Shown here: positions 9,478 to 20,193 of the stretch, one piece after another
How positions within the stretch are numbered: position 1 is the stretch's first letter
Layout of the letters: every line of letters begins with the position of its first letter
Origin: Leguminivora glycinivorella
Lineage: Eukaryota; Arthropoda; Insecta; Lepidoptera; Tortricidae
Assembly: GCF_023078275.1 (NCBI RefSeq)
Contig: NC_062979.1
Location: 20,689,848 to 20,753,847 of the forward strand
Direction of reading: 5' to 3'
Length of the DNA stretch: 64,000 bases
Made by a program: the position numbers and the translations under genes
Notes under the pieces: model-generated
The model's input: only the letters and a program-made list of their open reading frames with translations
Told to the model about the DNA's origin: nothing
The model's database searches: none

Positions 9478-9662
9478 TTTGCGCATTTCTTCCCGTAAAA
9501 GTCGATTGTGGGATATGGGTTAAATTGTGGCGTAGGCGAGAGGCTGGCAACCTGTCACTGCAATGTCACAATTTCGTTTTCATTCAACCCCTTATTTGCC
9601 AAGAGTGGCACTGAAACAGTTTCATGTGCTCTGTCTACCCCTTTATGGGATACAGGCGTGAT
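9478..9662 (+). mobile_element. SINE-like repeat family C
   Basis: Shares the blocks GTGGCGTAGGCGAGAGGCTG, CACTGCAATGTCACA and ACCCCTTTATGGGATACAGG with 49579-49745 and, inverted, 25196-25385. The element ends near GCGTGATT. Non-coding; origin not established. Confidence 0.8.
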
Positions 9663-9714
9663 TTTACGTATAATTTGCGTTTTTTTGCTTTTTACTGAAT
9701 TTCAGCGATATCTT

Positions 9715-9835
9715 TTTTTATGAAATAGGCAGCAAACGAGCAGACGAGCCGCCTGAAGGGAAGCAGTCATCGCCGCCCATGGACATAAGCAACATCAGGG
9801 GAGCCACTTATGCGTTCCCGACCTTTGAGAACCCT
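9715..9835 (+). mobile_element. Interspersed repeat G (GCCGCCCATGGACA block), fragment
   Basis: GGCAGCAAACGAGCAGACGA and CATCGCCGCCCATGGACA match 15604-15795. A T-rich run precedes both copies. No coding content. Confidence 0.7.
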
Positions 9836-10772
9836 AAATACCTACCTGCTTCTTGAAGAACCCCATATTATAGATATTTGCGTTCGCATTCGCACATTCG
9901 CATTCGCATTCGCATGCGACATTCGTGACATCCCTAGTCACGACACTTGCGACCATCCATTCCATCAATTCACATTATCGCCGCTTTCCCATCCACACTA
10001 TCTGCGCGTAAAATTTTACGACTCATTTGGAAGACTCATTTTCGACTAAAGTCAATTTGTCTATCATAAAAAAGTAAGATAGGACTACTTTCGAATGATC
10101 ATTACACTAAAATTTAAGTTGAGTGTAATGGAATTTCAATTTATTCGTCTTAGATGTGAGTATTTACTTGATTCCAATAAAAGTAATCTCAAAGATCCGA
10201 TCCAAAGACCCTCTCTGAGTGAAGACTTGGCGCCTTTTTTTTATCCTAGACTAACTCAATTCGAACTGTAAGATAAATAGGATATGAATATGCTTCAAAT
10301 AGGATATGAATCGTCAGGGATGTCACATATCTATGACATTTCTTAAAACAACATTTGACAATTGACAGTCACATATAACATTTAAACCATATCGAACCTC
10401 GTGCCAATATTTCACGTACCTTAAAATTAAAATTCGTTTATAATTTGTGTCGTAGAACTTGCCCTTATTTAATTTTGTATCTCTGTGCACTTAAATATAA
10501 AACGCGTAGGCCGATTTTGATGACACATACGTCAATCGATTTTGTCTTAATTATTCTAGTATATCACTAAATACATAATCGTATAATAAACAAGCTGAAG
10601 AGGCAACAATAAGATATCGTTGTGAAATCGGTAATGAAATTCAACTAGGTACTCGCGAGTATAATTTATCTCAAGATTCTCAAGTGATGTTTGAAGGATT
10701 TGGATATAATTGGTGGTATATTTTATGAATTTTAAGATATACAAATAGCCATGTAGGATCTGTAACGACTTA
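9836..10772. other. No gene; short hexamer repeat
   Basis: Contains five or six ATTCGC/CATTCG hexamers at 9883-9921. The rest is AT-rich with no recognisable feature. Confidence 0.5.
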
Positions 10773-10874
10773 GGGCCAGTTGCATCACACACAATTAAGA
10801 AGTTTATGGAAATGACCATACAAAAAAAAATTGCGAATTCTTTTCAGCAACGGGCGGTTTGGTGCAACCGATCC
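10773..10874. mobile_element. MITE with TTA target duplication (PIF/Harbinger-like)
   Basis: Termini GGGCCAGTTGCATCA and GGTGCAACCGATCC are inverted and flanked by TTA on both sides (10770-10772, 10875-10877). A longer relative is at 57487-57613, flanked by TAA. TWA duplications point to PIF/Harbinger transposases. Confidence 0.75.
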
Positions 10875-10998
10875 TTAATAAGTATAGTTTTTTGTCTGTT
10901 TTTATAATTTTCGATTTGCATGAACAACTTTTATTATGAGTCTAATGCTGAAATCGCGACAATAACATCAGTCTTAAAGTATGAAAAGTCTAAATTCA

Positions 10999-11547
10999 AA
11001 ACCGGCCAAGAGCGTGTCGGGCCACGCTCAGTGTAGGGTTCCGTAGTTTTCAGTATTTTTCTCAAAAACTACTGAACCTATCAAGTTCAAAACAATTTTC
11101 CTAGAAAGACTTTATAAAGTTCTACTTTTGTGATTTTTTTCATATTTTTTAAACATATGGTTCAAAAGTTAGAGGGGGGGGCGCACTTTTTTTTCCTTTA
11201 GGAGCGATTATTTCCGAAAATATTAATATTATCAAAAAACGATCTTAGTAAACCCTTATTCATTTTTAAATACCTATCCAACAATATATCACACGTTGGG
11301 GTTGAAATGAAAAAAAATATCAGCCCCAACTTTACATGTAGGGGGGGTACCCTAATAAAACATTTTTTTCCATTTTTTATTTTTGCACTTTGTTGGCGTG
11401 ATTGATATACATATTGGTACCAAATTTCAGCTTTCTAGTGCTAACGGTTACTGAGATTATCCGCGGACGGACGGACGGACGGACGGACAGACAGACATAG
11501 CGAAACTATAAGGGTTCCTATAAGGGTTGACTACGGAACCCTAAAAA
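10999..11547 (+). mobile_element. Microsatellite-associated repeat family M1, (CGGA)n
   Basis: Third copy of the repeat at 1554-2107, in the same orientation. Its CGGA run (11464-11488) is shorter, and the AAGGGTTCCTATAAGGGTTGACTACGG end carries a small duplication. Confidence 0.85.
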
Positions 11548-11929
11548 CGCTTCAATAGTACTTACTTACAAAATCACCCCGTGTATCGGCTATTGCTTTA
11601 TTTTTCTTATTAAATACGGGCCAATTCTGACTAATGCCCTACAAAAATATCTAAATTCCACGCTAAACTACGCTCTTTCTTTTACCCGAAATCAAGCTTT
11701 AAACGCAAGTTTGGCATTTCGAATAGGCAGTCATTACGAAGCCAACCACGTTTTCTTTTTCATATTTTCCGGCTAACTAATGGGCCGCCGTCCATTTTGT
11801 TCTCCGCCATTTTAAATTTTGCGGGCGTCTTCTTTCAATTAGTTATACAAACAATTAGGGGACTTTATATTCAGGACCTTAGACCAATTTGGGTACGAAT
11901 TAGTAGAGGAAGTGTAGTTTGTAGATATA
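11548..11929. other. No gene seen
   Basis: No coding or repeat signal recognised. Confidence 0.5.
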
Positions 11930-12177
11930 AATAAATAAATATTGGACACCTTACACAGATCAACTCAGCCCCAAACTAAGCAAAGCTTGTACTAAGGGTG
12001 CTAAGCGACGATATACATACATAAATAGATAAATACATACTTATATACATAGAAAACATCCATGACTCAGGAACAAATATCTGTGCTCATCACACAAATG
12101 CCCTTACCGGGATTCGAACCCAGGACCGCGGCTTAGCAGGCAGGGTCACTACGCACTAGGCCAGACCGGTCGTCAAG
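11930..12177 (-). mobile_element. SINE family A (tRNA-derived), near complete
   Basis: On the minus strand the head (GACCGGTCTGGCCTAG..., box A region) is followed by GGGTTCGAATCCCGGTAAGG (box B), the body with GAGCACAGATATTTG, and an A-rich AAATAAATA tail. The head is intact enough to resemble an RNA polymerase III promoter. Confidence 0.85.
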
Positions 12178-12264
12178 TAGTTAGCCGGTAGATGTTTATA
12201 ATAGGATCGCTAATAATCAACAGAATAAAGACTTGAATCGTTGAGTTACATTGCATTCGTTGCG

Positions 12265-12718
12265 TGTGCGTAGCCGAATGCACAAACGCTCATGAAATGC
12301 TCACGAGAATATCTCTTTCGTAGCTACTATGATGTTGAGTTCTACATGTATCCACTGAACACGCCTACCATATACCCGGTGGACACTCTATATAATAATG
12401 CAAACGTTGTAAAACATGGAAAAAAATGCACCAGTTACATTTCGCCCCCCAGTCGAGATTTGCCCCGCTGTACCTTACATTTTTGCAATGAATTTTTATT
12501 TGAGCTTTTCGGCTCAGTAGGACAAAATATTGGTTTCTAAAATTAAAAATATATAAACATATAAAAGTGAATATTTTAAAATGAGGAAATTACGAAAAGT
12601 ATAAGTATAATACGAAAATGCGATAGAGATATTATCTCTTATTGGCGCGACAGAGCCAGACTACATTTCTACGGCGTTTCGGTGGCGTTTCGCGTCACAG
12701 AAATGCCATTCGGCTACG
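12265..12718. mobile_element. GTAGCCGAATGGC-type MITE split by a 0.28-kb insertion
   Basis: The left end CGTAGCCGAATGCACAAACG and the right end GAAATGCCATTCGGCTACG are the termini of the 150-bp MITE seen intact at 13432-13578. Between about 12318 and 12600 unrelated sequence intervenes. Part of it (12370-12480, CTCTATATAATAATGC... and AAAACATGGAAAAAA) recurs at 52088-52150, so it is itself a repeat. Confidence 0.65.
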
Positions 12719-12954
12719 TAGAAATACATAATTATATAGCCAAAATAAATACTTACTTGCACAGCTTGATGTATGTCCTACCTAAGATTATCTTTGGGCC
12801 ATCTCGGATTCTTATTTTCGTTCGGCATTTTACTACTGTCATCTTGGCAAGGCCCCTTGTTCGCTATGTTTGTATCCTGGCTAGTATAATATGGTATAAC
12901 ACAATGGACGATATAGGTTTCTTCCGAGTTCTCGCCATAGCTTACTACTGGCCT

Positions 12955-13345
12955 TAGCATCTATTTCAGACGATTTATGGTGCAATGTCCGAGAGACATC
13001 GCTTTTGATGACTAAAGAGAAGATTTTGCCACATAGTTGACAAGGGAAGCTTGCAACCGATTGCGACGTTCCGCTATGGTGTCTTCTTTCCCTTTTGTCA
13101 GCAAGTGCCACAAACCAGCAGGTCTCATCGACGAACTTGCGACCATCTCCAACGCACTTTCACCATTCCGTTCGCTTCTCCGCAATCTTCTCCCAGTTTT
13201 GGTAGCCGATTTCAAAGGCTGCCATGTCCCTCTTGGTGCAGTCTTTGAAGTCGCCATAGCTTAACGTGAAAAAAAAATCGTAAATTGGAGAGTGGAACGC
13301 ATACTCGAATGAAAGCTTGGTAATAGAAACTAGGTACCTACGCAA
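12955..13345 (-). pseudogene. LINE ORF2 C-terminal remnant, frameshifted
   Basis: On the minus strand one frame reads YGDFKDCTKRDMAAFEIGYQ and then WEKIAEKRTEW, the pattern that follows the RT in several insect LINEs. After a frameshift the text continues ALADKRERRHH...SFPCQLCGK. The better-preserved relative at 57835-57994 completes the last part as a C-x2-C...H-x4-C finger. Here the second half of the finger is disrupted. Frameshifts and lost finger residues show that the copy is dead. The exact LINE clade is not certain. Confidence 0.65.
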
Positions 13346-13431
13346 ACTCTACAGTCAGTTTAACAAAACAATATATTTTGAAATAAATCCTGAATCACAC
13401 AGCCATAATTTTTGTACAACGTACCAGGGTG

Positions 13432-13578
13432 GCTAGCCGAATGGCACAATCGCTCACGAAACGCTCACGAAACGAAGCGCTAGTAGATATCTATCTCTAT
13501 CGCGCTTGCGTATTGGCGCGACAGAGCCAGCGGCGTATCGCTTTCGTTTGGCGTCGGAGAAATGCCATTCGGCTACGG
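13432..13578. mobile_element. GTAGCCGAATGGC-type MITE
   Basis: Termini TAGCCGAATGGCAC and GCCATTCGGCTACG are inverted. The internal part contains CGCTCACGAAACG repeats and GCGCGACAGAGCCAG, shared with 13942-14089, 35238-35393 and the fragment 29893-29982. Confidence 0.8.
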
Positions 13579-13941
13579 GGCCTGGTTGTTCTAATCATTC
13601 TGGAGGCGCATGCGAGTTGATTACTCATTCTGACCAGTATAATTACCGGCTACTATTAAATTAACAACAAAAGTGACTCCCCCACATATATTTACATATA
13701 TAACATATATTTTGTTTTCTTTTAAGGATAAATACATATCAACTTGAAGAATCAAATAATAATAAATAAATCATATTTCAGTCAACGTAATACTTGCGGT
13801 GGTGGACAACCTCTGCGCCGGAAATGACCCGGATCGGGGATCCAAACCTAACCTCAACTGAACCCCAACCTCTTTAAAAAATTCTAATGCCTCTGCGCAC
13901 CAACAACCAGTCGTCTCAACCGCCAGAGACACAAACAGGCC

Positions 13942-14089
13942 CCGTAGCTGAATGGCATTTCTACGACGCGAAACGAAAACGAAACGCCGCGAAAGGTAGT
14001 CTGGCTCTGTCGCGCCAATACGCAAGAGCAATAGAGATAGATAGCTACGAGCGTTTCGTTTCGTGAGCGTTTGTGCCATTCGGCTACGC
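13942..14089. mobile_element. GTAGCCGAATGGC-type MITE, inverted copy
   Basis: Same family as 13432-13578 in the opposite orientation (CGTAGCTGAATGGC to GCCATTCGGCTACG). Open frames across these two copies are mirror images of non-coding sequence. Confidence 0.8.
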
Positions 14090-14400
14090 ACGCAGGTAGC
14101 CCTCCAACCCCGCATGTTTGTCTCGTATTTGTGTCTGAAATAAAATTGGGGGGAAGAGGGAAAACATTAATTCTCCGATCTGGTTCTACTTCTATTTGTT
14201 TTATAAACGCATGCCAAATTTCATGGTTTCTGCTGCACCGTACCGTACAGTCACCGCACCGGCATAAATAAGTGATGATTTCTGTACCTTGTCGCTTTAA
14301 ATCGTTTGATAATTTCGTACGATATTTCAAACAAGACGTTAATGTGACAAGGTATAGAAATCATCACAATATGTCTATGCCAGTGACTGTACCAATACCA

Positions 14401-14722
14401 TCATCCTCCTTGCGTTATCCCGGCATTTGCCAGGGCTCATGGGAGCCTGGGGTCCGCTTTGACAACTAATCCCAAGATTTTGCGTAGACACTAGTTTTTA
14501 CGAAAGCGACTGCCATCTGACCTTCGAACCCGAAGGGTAAACTAGACCTTATTGAAATTAGTCCGGTTTCCTCACGATGTTTTCCTTCACCGAAAAGCGA
14601 CAGGCAAATATCAAATGACATTTCGCACATAAATCCTGAAAAACTCATTGGTGCGAGCCGAGGTTCGAACCCGCGACCTCCGGAACGAAAGTTCACGTAC
14701 TTACCGCTAGGCTACCAGCGCT
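14401..14722 (-). mobile_element. SINE family B (tRNA-derived), complete with 12-bp target duplication
   Basis: Flanked by the perfect direct repeat GTACCAATACCA (14389-14400 and 14723-14734). On the minus strand it begins AGCGCTGGTAGCCTAGCGGT (box A) and has GCGGGTTCGAACC (box B) about 45 bp later. A lepidopteran body with CGGTTTCCTCACGATG follows (plus-strand wording), and it ends in GCAAGGAGGATGATG. The tail is not poly-A. Confidence 0.9.
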
Positions 14723-14999
14723 GTACCAATACCATACCATACTAATTCCGGTTACGAAGGTGCACTACCTATGGTCCTAGCCGGTATCACGATACACTGG
14801 AATCTAAAAACAGGACTCAAACGGTGTTACCCCAACACAGAGTACCTACACGCACAGTAACTCACAAGTCGCAACGAGCCAATACGGTAAGCCGCCTCTA
14901 TTCATGCCAGCCGAACAAGATTAATTTTTTTTTTTTTTTACTGAACGGCTTTACCCTGAACCTGATCAATTAGACTTATTTACGGCTTGTTTCATTTTT

Positions 15000-15232
15000 T
15001 AACCCCCGACGCAAAAACAACGGGGTGTTATAAGTTTGACGTGTCTGTCTGTCTGTCTATCTGTCTGTCTGTTTGTGTGTGTATCTGTCTGTGGCATCGT
15101 AGCTCCCGAACGGATGAACCGATTTAGGTTTAGTTCTTTTTGTTTGAAAGCTGAGCTGTCGGGAGTGTTCTTAGCCATGTTTCATGAAATGCGGTCTACT
15201 ATGTCGCGGTCGGGGGTTTTTTGAAAATTATT
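15000..15232 (-). mobile_element. Repeat family M2, (GTCT)n
   Basis: Inverted copy of 26010-26310. AACCCCCGACGCAAAAAC starts it, with GTCT repeats at 15042-15092, and it ends with CGCGGTCGGGGGTTTTT. Confidence 0.85.
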
Positions 15233-15603
15233 TTTTTTCTATACCACGTCGGTGGCAAATAGGCAAATACTTTACCTATGATAAATAGTGAATGCGAAAG
15301 TAACTGTTTGTGACTGCCTGTTAGCTCTAGAGCTCCCAGACGATTACACGTTGGAACTAATTTAAATGAAATTTTATACAGAGACAATGCTGGGCCTCGT
15401 AAAGGGTAGTTTTTATAAATTATGATTAGGTATGTGAAATGATTCCATTAGATGTAATTTCACATAGACGAAGTCCCAATAAAGGGAGCTAGAAGTAAAC
15501 TAGTAGGTATTTTTTTAAATTCTCTAGAGGTACTTCAGATTCTTTACTCAGGGTCCGATGTTCACATTTTTACAGATCCCTTACAACACAGGGTAAATGT
15601 TTT
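15233..15603. other. No gene seen
   Basis: No coding or repeat signal recognised. Confidence 0.5.
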
Positions 15604-15795
15604 TTTTTTTTATGGGATAGGAGGCAAACGAGCAGACAGGTCGCCTGATGGTAAGCGATCACCGCCGCCCATGGACACCCGAAACACCAGAGGTGTCGGA
15701 GGTGCGTTGCCAGCCATTAAGATGGGTGTACGCTCTTTTCTTGAAGGTTTGAAGGTCGTATCGGTCCGGAAATACCGCCGGCGATAATTCATAAA
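15604..15795 (+). mobile_element. Interspersed repeat G, longer copy
   Basis: T-run followed by GGAGGCAAACGAGCAGACAG, TCACCGCCGCCCATGGACA and a GGTGCGTTGCCAGCC block. The fragment at 9715-9835 is related. The element type is not established. Confidence 0.7.
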
Positions 15796-16018
15796 AATAA
15801 TTAAAATTACTTAATACCTAGTTATATGTACTCGTATGATGCTCAAGCAAATCTTGTCACTAAAAAGAGGCGGCAAATCTGAAAAATGTAGGGGCGAAAA
15901 TTTATCGTTTTCATAGAGGAATAAGTAAAGGAAGAGTTGCTACTCCATACATCAGTAAATGCTGGTTATTTGTAGCGACAATCACGCGTCAAATAGCGTA
16001 AATTACGCGTCAAATAGC

Positions 16019-16346
16019 TTCTTCTTCTTCTTTGTTCCCGCCTTTTCCCGTTACGCGGGGTCGGCTTTCCCAATCTTGAGGCGCCATGAATTTCGCTGAT
16101 GAGCGTCATCGCTAGTCAGGCCCAACTCCTTCATGTCCCTTTGGACGTTTGTCATCCAGGCAGTTGAAGGCCTGCCCCTCCCTTTCTTTGGATTAGCCAT
16201 GGAAAGGCACTTCTTTACGACGTGATTTTCGGGTCTTCGCGTAACATGTCCAAACCACCTCAGTCTGGATTCTTTAATTTTCTCGGTAATAGGTGCCACC
16301 TTGAAACTGCCTCGTATGTGCTGGTTTCGTACTTTATCTTTAAGGG
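16019..16346 (-). mobile_element. 5'-truncated RTE-like retrotransposon with 16-bp target duplication
   Basis: Flanked by the perfect direct repeat TTACGCGTCAAATAGC at 16003-16018 and 16347-16362. The minus-strand 3' end is a short GAA-rich tail, as in RTE elements. Only 328 bp were inserted, typical of incomplete reverse transcription. Confidence 0.85.
16051..16299 (-). pseudogene. RTE-like ORF2 C-terminal end
   Basis: The 82-codon frame contains SRLRWFGHVTRRPEN, then GRGRPSTAWMTNVQRDMKEL, and ends ...IGKADPA. The order RLRWxGHV-x-R, RGRGRP, W-x3-V-x-D-M is the conserved tail of RTE-type reverse transcriptases. The polymerase itself is absent because of 5' truncation. The residual frame has no internal stop, so the insertion is fairly young. 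Confidence 0.8.
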
Positions 16347-16362
16347 TTACGCGTCAAATAGC

Positions 16363-16969
16363 GTGAATTATAATATAGTGGTAACGCTGAAGTGAACGCA
16401 GCCGACGCGTGCGAATGAGGGTAGATCGCTCGCTGTCTACGCAACTTTGACATCTACATTGACTTTAACCTCATGATGCATGCAACTGCGTCGAAATATC
16501 GGGACCTAAATAAAAATCAAAAAGGTAACCTAATCACGGTTTATATCCCGTTCAGTCTTATGAAACGAATCGTGAATCATTTAAAACAAATATATTATAA
16601 TATGTTATTGTGCTGTTTTGAAATTCTTCTTTCTGTCGGCAACCATTCAATACTGACGTTACCCCTAATGTATCCCTATTATCCTAATTCCCTACGCCAT
16701 TCCTTCCACAATCCGTTACAGTTTTCTCCAGAATCCAACCGCAAGTAGGTCAGGGGATTAAAATCGCGGCCCGCTCCCCATAAACTTTATCTCGCCCACG
16801 CAGGAACGTTAAGAAAATGGACCAACAATTATCCATACAAATTTAATCCTCATTTTCCTCGATGGATATGGTCGAAGAATTCCATAATGTCTAATAATTA
16901 TACACAATTTGATGTAGTTTTTGCAAGTCCGTACTTGTACAAGTACAAATTCTTAGTCCTCGTGTACTC
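16363..16969. other. No gene seen
   Basis: A 91-codon frame (16473-16748) has no recognised domain or supporting context and is not called. Confidence 0.5.
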
Positions 16970-17035
16970 ATTTTTGTACATACATACATACAATCACGCC
17001 TGTTTCCCAGAGGGGTAGGCAGAGATCACGGATTT
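16970..17035 (-). mobile_element. SINE-like repeat family C, 3' end fragment
   Basis: ACATACATACATACAATCAC with GCCTGTTTCCCAGAGGGGTA matches the end of family C (compare 49710-49745), including its ATGT-rich tail. Confidence 0.7.
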
Positions 17036-17994
17036 CTATTTACTACGATCCTGACAAATCACTTTCGCTTCACACACTTTCATAACGGTATTGTACATAT
17101 TCCAAAATTTCTTTTGGCGACATCTTCGTGAAAAGAAAAAGCCTCAAATAAAGAATGAAAAAAATTTCTTTTGAACCTTCAGTGAGTAACAAAAGGTTCC
17201 AAATTTAAAAAAAAAAGTAATATTAATAGGACTTAAGACAAGAAATAAAATAGAGAATTGAAATCAAAATTGTAAATCGGAAAAATTGACCTACTCGTAG
17301 TTTCGTGAGGTTGACATAGCTATGCACCTACTACTTATACACTAACTACGTTTGACTTCTGTTGAGCTATTTTTTGAATTAAAAGAAAAATTGCCGGAAT
17401 CAAACCCTGCGACTGCGAAAAGCGTTTATTCCTCGTAGCTTTTACAATAATTAAAAGTTCTTCAAAAATCAAACGTAGGGATGGATGTAAAAGTATTTCC
17501 AATAAAGTTAATATATATAGTTCTTAATATCTATAGTCACCGTGTCATGGTCTTGCTTTTGTCACTTGTCATATCATGCGTCCCTTTCGCACTTACATAT
17601 TTGTTGGAACGTGACAGACATGGTGACAAATGATAGGCCGTCCATCTTAGCCCTAGGAGGAAAATGGGCACATCGTTTGTATGAAAAGGCGATATAGCGT
17701 GACCCGTCCCTTTTGGTCTTAACGGAAATCCTAATTAATTAGCAACCCGTAGTTATCTAGCAAAATAACCCTTATTTTTAATGGTATAGGGACCAGAGAT
17801 ATGAAAGGGACTTAAAATAACGTACTTGACATGCCATGTCTTCGGTTAATGCTCACTTATAAAGCCATTTCCTAATTAGGTATATTTTTTTCTTTTAAAC
17901 AATGTTCTTTCAAAGAAGAAACTACGAAATCAATTTAACCTTTTCGGCAATCAAACGAAAATTATTTATTTTTCAAGTAGGCATATTACAATGC
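17036..17994. other. No gene; possible SINE relic
   Basis: At 17392-17418 the minus strand reads GTCGCAGGGTTTGATTCCGG, a box-B-like motif, probably an old tRNA-derived fragment. The rest is plain. Confidence 0.4.
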
Positions 17995-18200
17995 GCATAT
18001 GAACGTCAAATAAAGCTACGCCGGCTCTAACCCTACGCCTCAGCCTCGAGAAGATTGCAGTCCCCCCCTCAGTTGGGAGGGGCCGGGTATCCACTATGGG
18101 ACCGGCAAGAAACTCGGCGGGCCACTTCTTTTGAAAACATTACATCTTATAATTAACATGTAGATACAATTTAACATGCAAAAGCATTCATCAAAAAATA
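17995..18200 (-). mobile_element. Interspersed repeat with GC-rich block (probable LINE 3' part)
   Basis: On the minus strand AAGAAGTGGCCCGCCGAGTT, GTCCCATAGTGGATACCCGG and GGCTGAGGCGTAGGG precede an AT-rich end with AAAAATAAATAATTT. The marked GC contrast and A-rich end look like the end of a retroelement. There is only one copy in the window, so this rests on resemblance. Confidence 0.4.
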
Positions 18201-18269
18201 GTAACAGACTATTTTAATTTTAAACGCATATAAACGGATCTAAACATTTCTAATGTTTTATCATTTATA

Positions 18270-18616
18270 CAGAGTGGGGCCTGTAACAAAGGCAAAGAAT
18301 TGAACTGTAGGCTATTCTCCTTATACTGATCAACATTTGTTCAGTGACTTTTAAAAATCATGAAGTCTTTAAATTTTTAATTTTTCATACAAAATAAATA
18401 TTAGCTTTAATGTACGCCATTATTGTTGTCATTGACGTTGTCTGTCACACTTTAGACTTAACAGAATTCGCAATACATTACCTCTTAGAAAAAACTTTCA
18501 AGGGTGATAAAAATCAAAATACAAGTTATTTTTAAAAGTCGCCGAACAAATGTTGATCAGTATAAGGAGAATAGCCTAGAGTTCAATTCTTCGCCTTTGT
18601 TACAGGCCCCACTCTG
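18270..18616. mobile_element. Tc1/mariner-like MITE family 2
   Basis: Inverted termini of about 90 bp start CAGAGTGGGGCCTGTAAC and end GTTACAGGCCCCACTCTG, flanked by TA. A second copy is at 27364-27712. Non-coding. Confidence 0.9.
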
Positions 18617-19149
18617 TATTTTATTACTTTCGTACAAATTCGTCAGTTATTGGTTTAATCAGGTCGGTAGTGTACTTAAACAACATAAATAAAAACTGCC
18701 ACTACGCTCAAATTATACAATACGCTTCGTCTACATACGTGTGGGTAAGTGATTTATGTATGCGACATTATACGCGTAATTCATGTTTTTCTTAAATGAC
18801 TGAAAGCTGAGCTGCCGGTGAGTACTAAAATATTACTTAACAAAACGTAAGCAGAAATGTCTCTCGCTTTATCAAAACAAAAGCTTTATAAAAAGAATTT
18901 CTGCTCAGCGTTTTTAGGCATTTCATTTGTAATTCACGGGTCTCGTCTTCCACGCAACCTTTTATTTATTTTTAAAAAGAATCCGCTGTGAAATGAGGGC
19001 CTTTGGTGAAAATAATAAATTGTTATTTTGTCTGTGTTGAAATTTTTATATAGAACCAGCATTAGAAGCTTAGCATCACTTGTATAAAACCTTATGACAT
19101 AACTAAATAACTATACTTATCTATGTTTATTTATATCATAAGTTTTCTA
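18617..19149. other. No gene seen
   Basis: AT-rich DNA, nothing recognised. Confidence 0.5.
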
Positions 19150-19188
19150 CAGCGTGTTTTTATTGAATTCCTTTAACTTCGGCATATA

Positions 19189-19531
19189 CAGGGTGTAAGC
19201 CTAATACGGGCGAACCTCTTAACGGTGGTGTGTATAGGACATCAAAAATGGAATTAGATAACTTTTACTTAAAATTGAAATATTTTTTTTATCCATGCAA
19301 ATTAATTCGGCCCGCAACGTAATGCAAACACACTCGCGTTTAACGCTCGTTGACAGTTGTCATTGATTGTCATCGCAACCACGTTTACATTACATTGCTG
19401 CTGGGAAATTTTTCAAAAATTAATTATGGGGTGAAAATTAAGAGTAATTCAAAAACACTTCTTAATTAATGATAACAATATTGAATTATATGCCTGGATT
19501 CATTTATCACCCATATTAGGTTTACGCGCTG
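19189..19531. mobile_element. Tc1/mariner-like MITE family 1, nested
   Basis: TA-flanked; inverted termini CAGGGTGTAAGCCTAATA and TATTAGGTTTACGCGCTG. Same family as 3202-3545, opposite orientation. Confidence 0.85.
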
Positions 19532-19592
19532 TATGTAGTCTATCCATTATAGGAAACAGAATAGCATACTTCGTCTTTTTATTTTATTTTTT

Positions 19593-19774
19593 CTAAAAAA
19601 ACACCATACACCTGTGATAGATGTTACATCAATTGCTGTTGAGAACCGGGCTTTGTGTGTTCGATACGAGATTGACATGTCATACTTTTGACACTTACTT
19701 AATAGAGTTAATTGTAAAGCCCGTTTCTCAACAGCAATTGATGTAACATCTATCGCAGGTGTATGGTTTTTTAG
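19593..19774. mobile_element. Palindromic MITE (CCATACACCTG termini)
   Basis: Arms of about 65 bp: CTAAAAAAACACCATACACC with GATAGATGTTACATCAATTG on the left, and the inverse on the right up to GTATGGTTTTTTAG. One copy in this window. Confidence 0.75.
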
Positions 19775-19828
19775 AGAAAAAATACGAATTTAAGAAAACT
19801 AACTAACATGCCATTTTATTTCCTACTA

Positions 19829-20143
19829 GCTTTTGCCCGCTGCTTCGCTCGCGTTAGGCCGTTTTCACATTATCCGATCCGATATCGGATGTCGGAAGGA
19901 TTTCAATGGAAAAAATCCAAGATGGCGCCTGTAATGTATGGGATATCGGTCCGACATCCGATATCGGATCGGATAATGTGAAAACGCACTTAGAAAGACA
20001 CAAAAAGTAGCCTATGTCACTCTCCATCCCTTCAACTATCTCCACTTCAAAAATCACGCTAATTCGTCGCTCCGTTTTATCGTGAAAGACGGACAAACAA
20101 ACAGACACACACACTTTCCCATTTATAATATTAAGTATGGATA
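19829..20143 (+). mobile_element. Interspersed repeat D, split by a MITE
   Basis: TTTTGCCCGCTGCTTCGCTC...GCGTTAG continues at 19994 with AAAGACACAAAAAGTAGCC and ends TTTATAATATTAAGTATGGA. Intact copies are at 30391-30572 and 27716-27955. This family is widespread in arthropods; its class is not settled here. Confidence 0.8.
19858..19985. mobile_element. Palindromic MITE with 8-bp duplication (hAT-like)
   Basis: GTTTTCACATTATCCGATCC and its inverse bound a 128-bp palindrome. Flanking octamers CGCGTTAG and GCACTTAG are partly alike. The copy at 57352-57479 has a perfect 8-bp duplication, which supports the boundaries. Confidence 0.75.
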
Positions 20144-20193
20144 ATGGACCTAACTTTATGCCGAAGTTAACGGAATTCAATAAAAACACGATG

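Larger units (their letters stand above)
19150..20193. mobile_element. Mariner-like TIR element carrying nested repeats
   Basis: Left end CAGCGTGTTTTTATTGAATT and right end AATTCAATAAAAACACGATG are inverted over about 38 bp (ending CTTCGGCATA) and flanked by TA. Between them sit a MITE (19189-19531), a palindromic MITE (19593-19774), repeat D (19829-20143) and a further MITE inside D (19858-19985). Almost nothing of the host element is left apart from its ends. A lone end of the same type is at 21462-21493. Confidence 0.7.
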
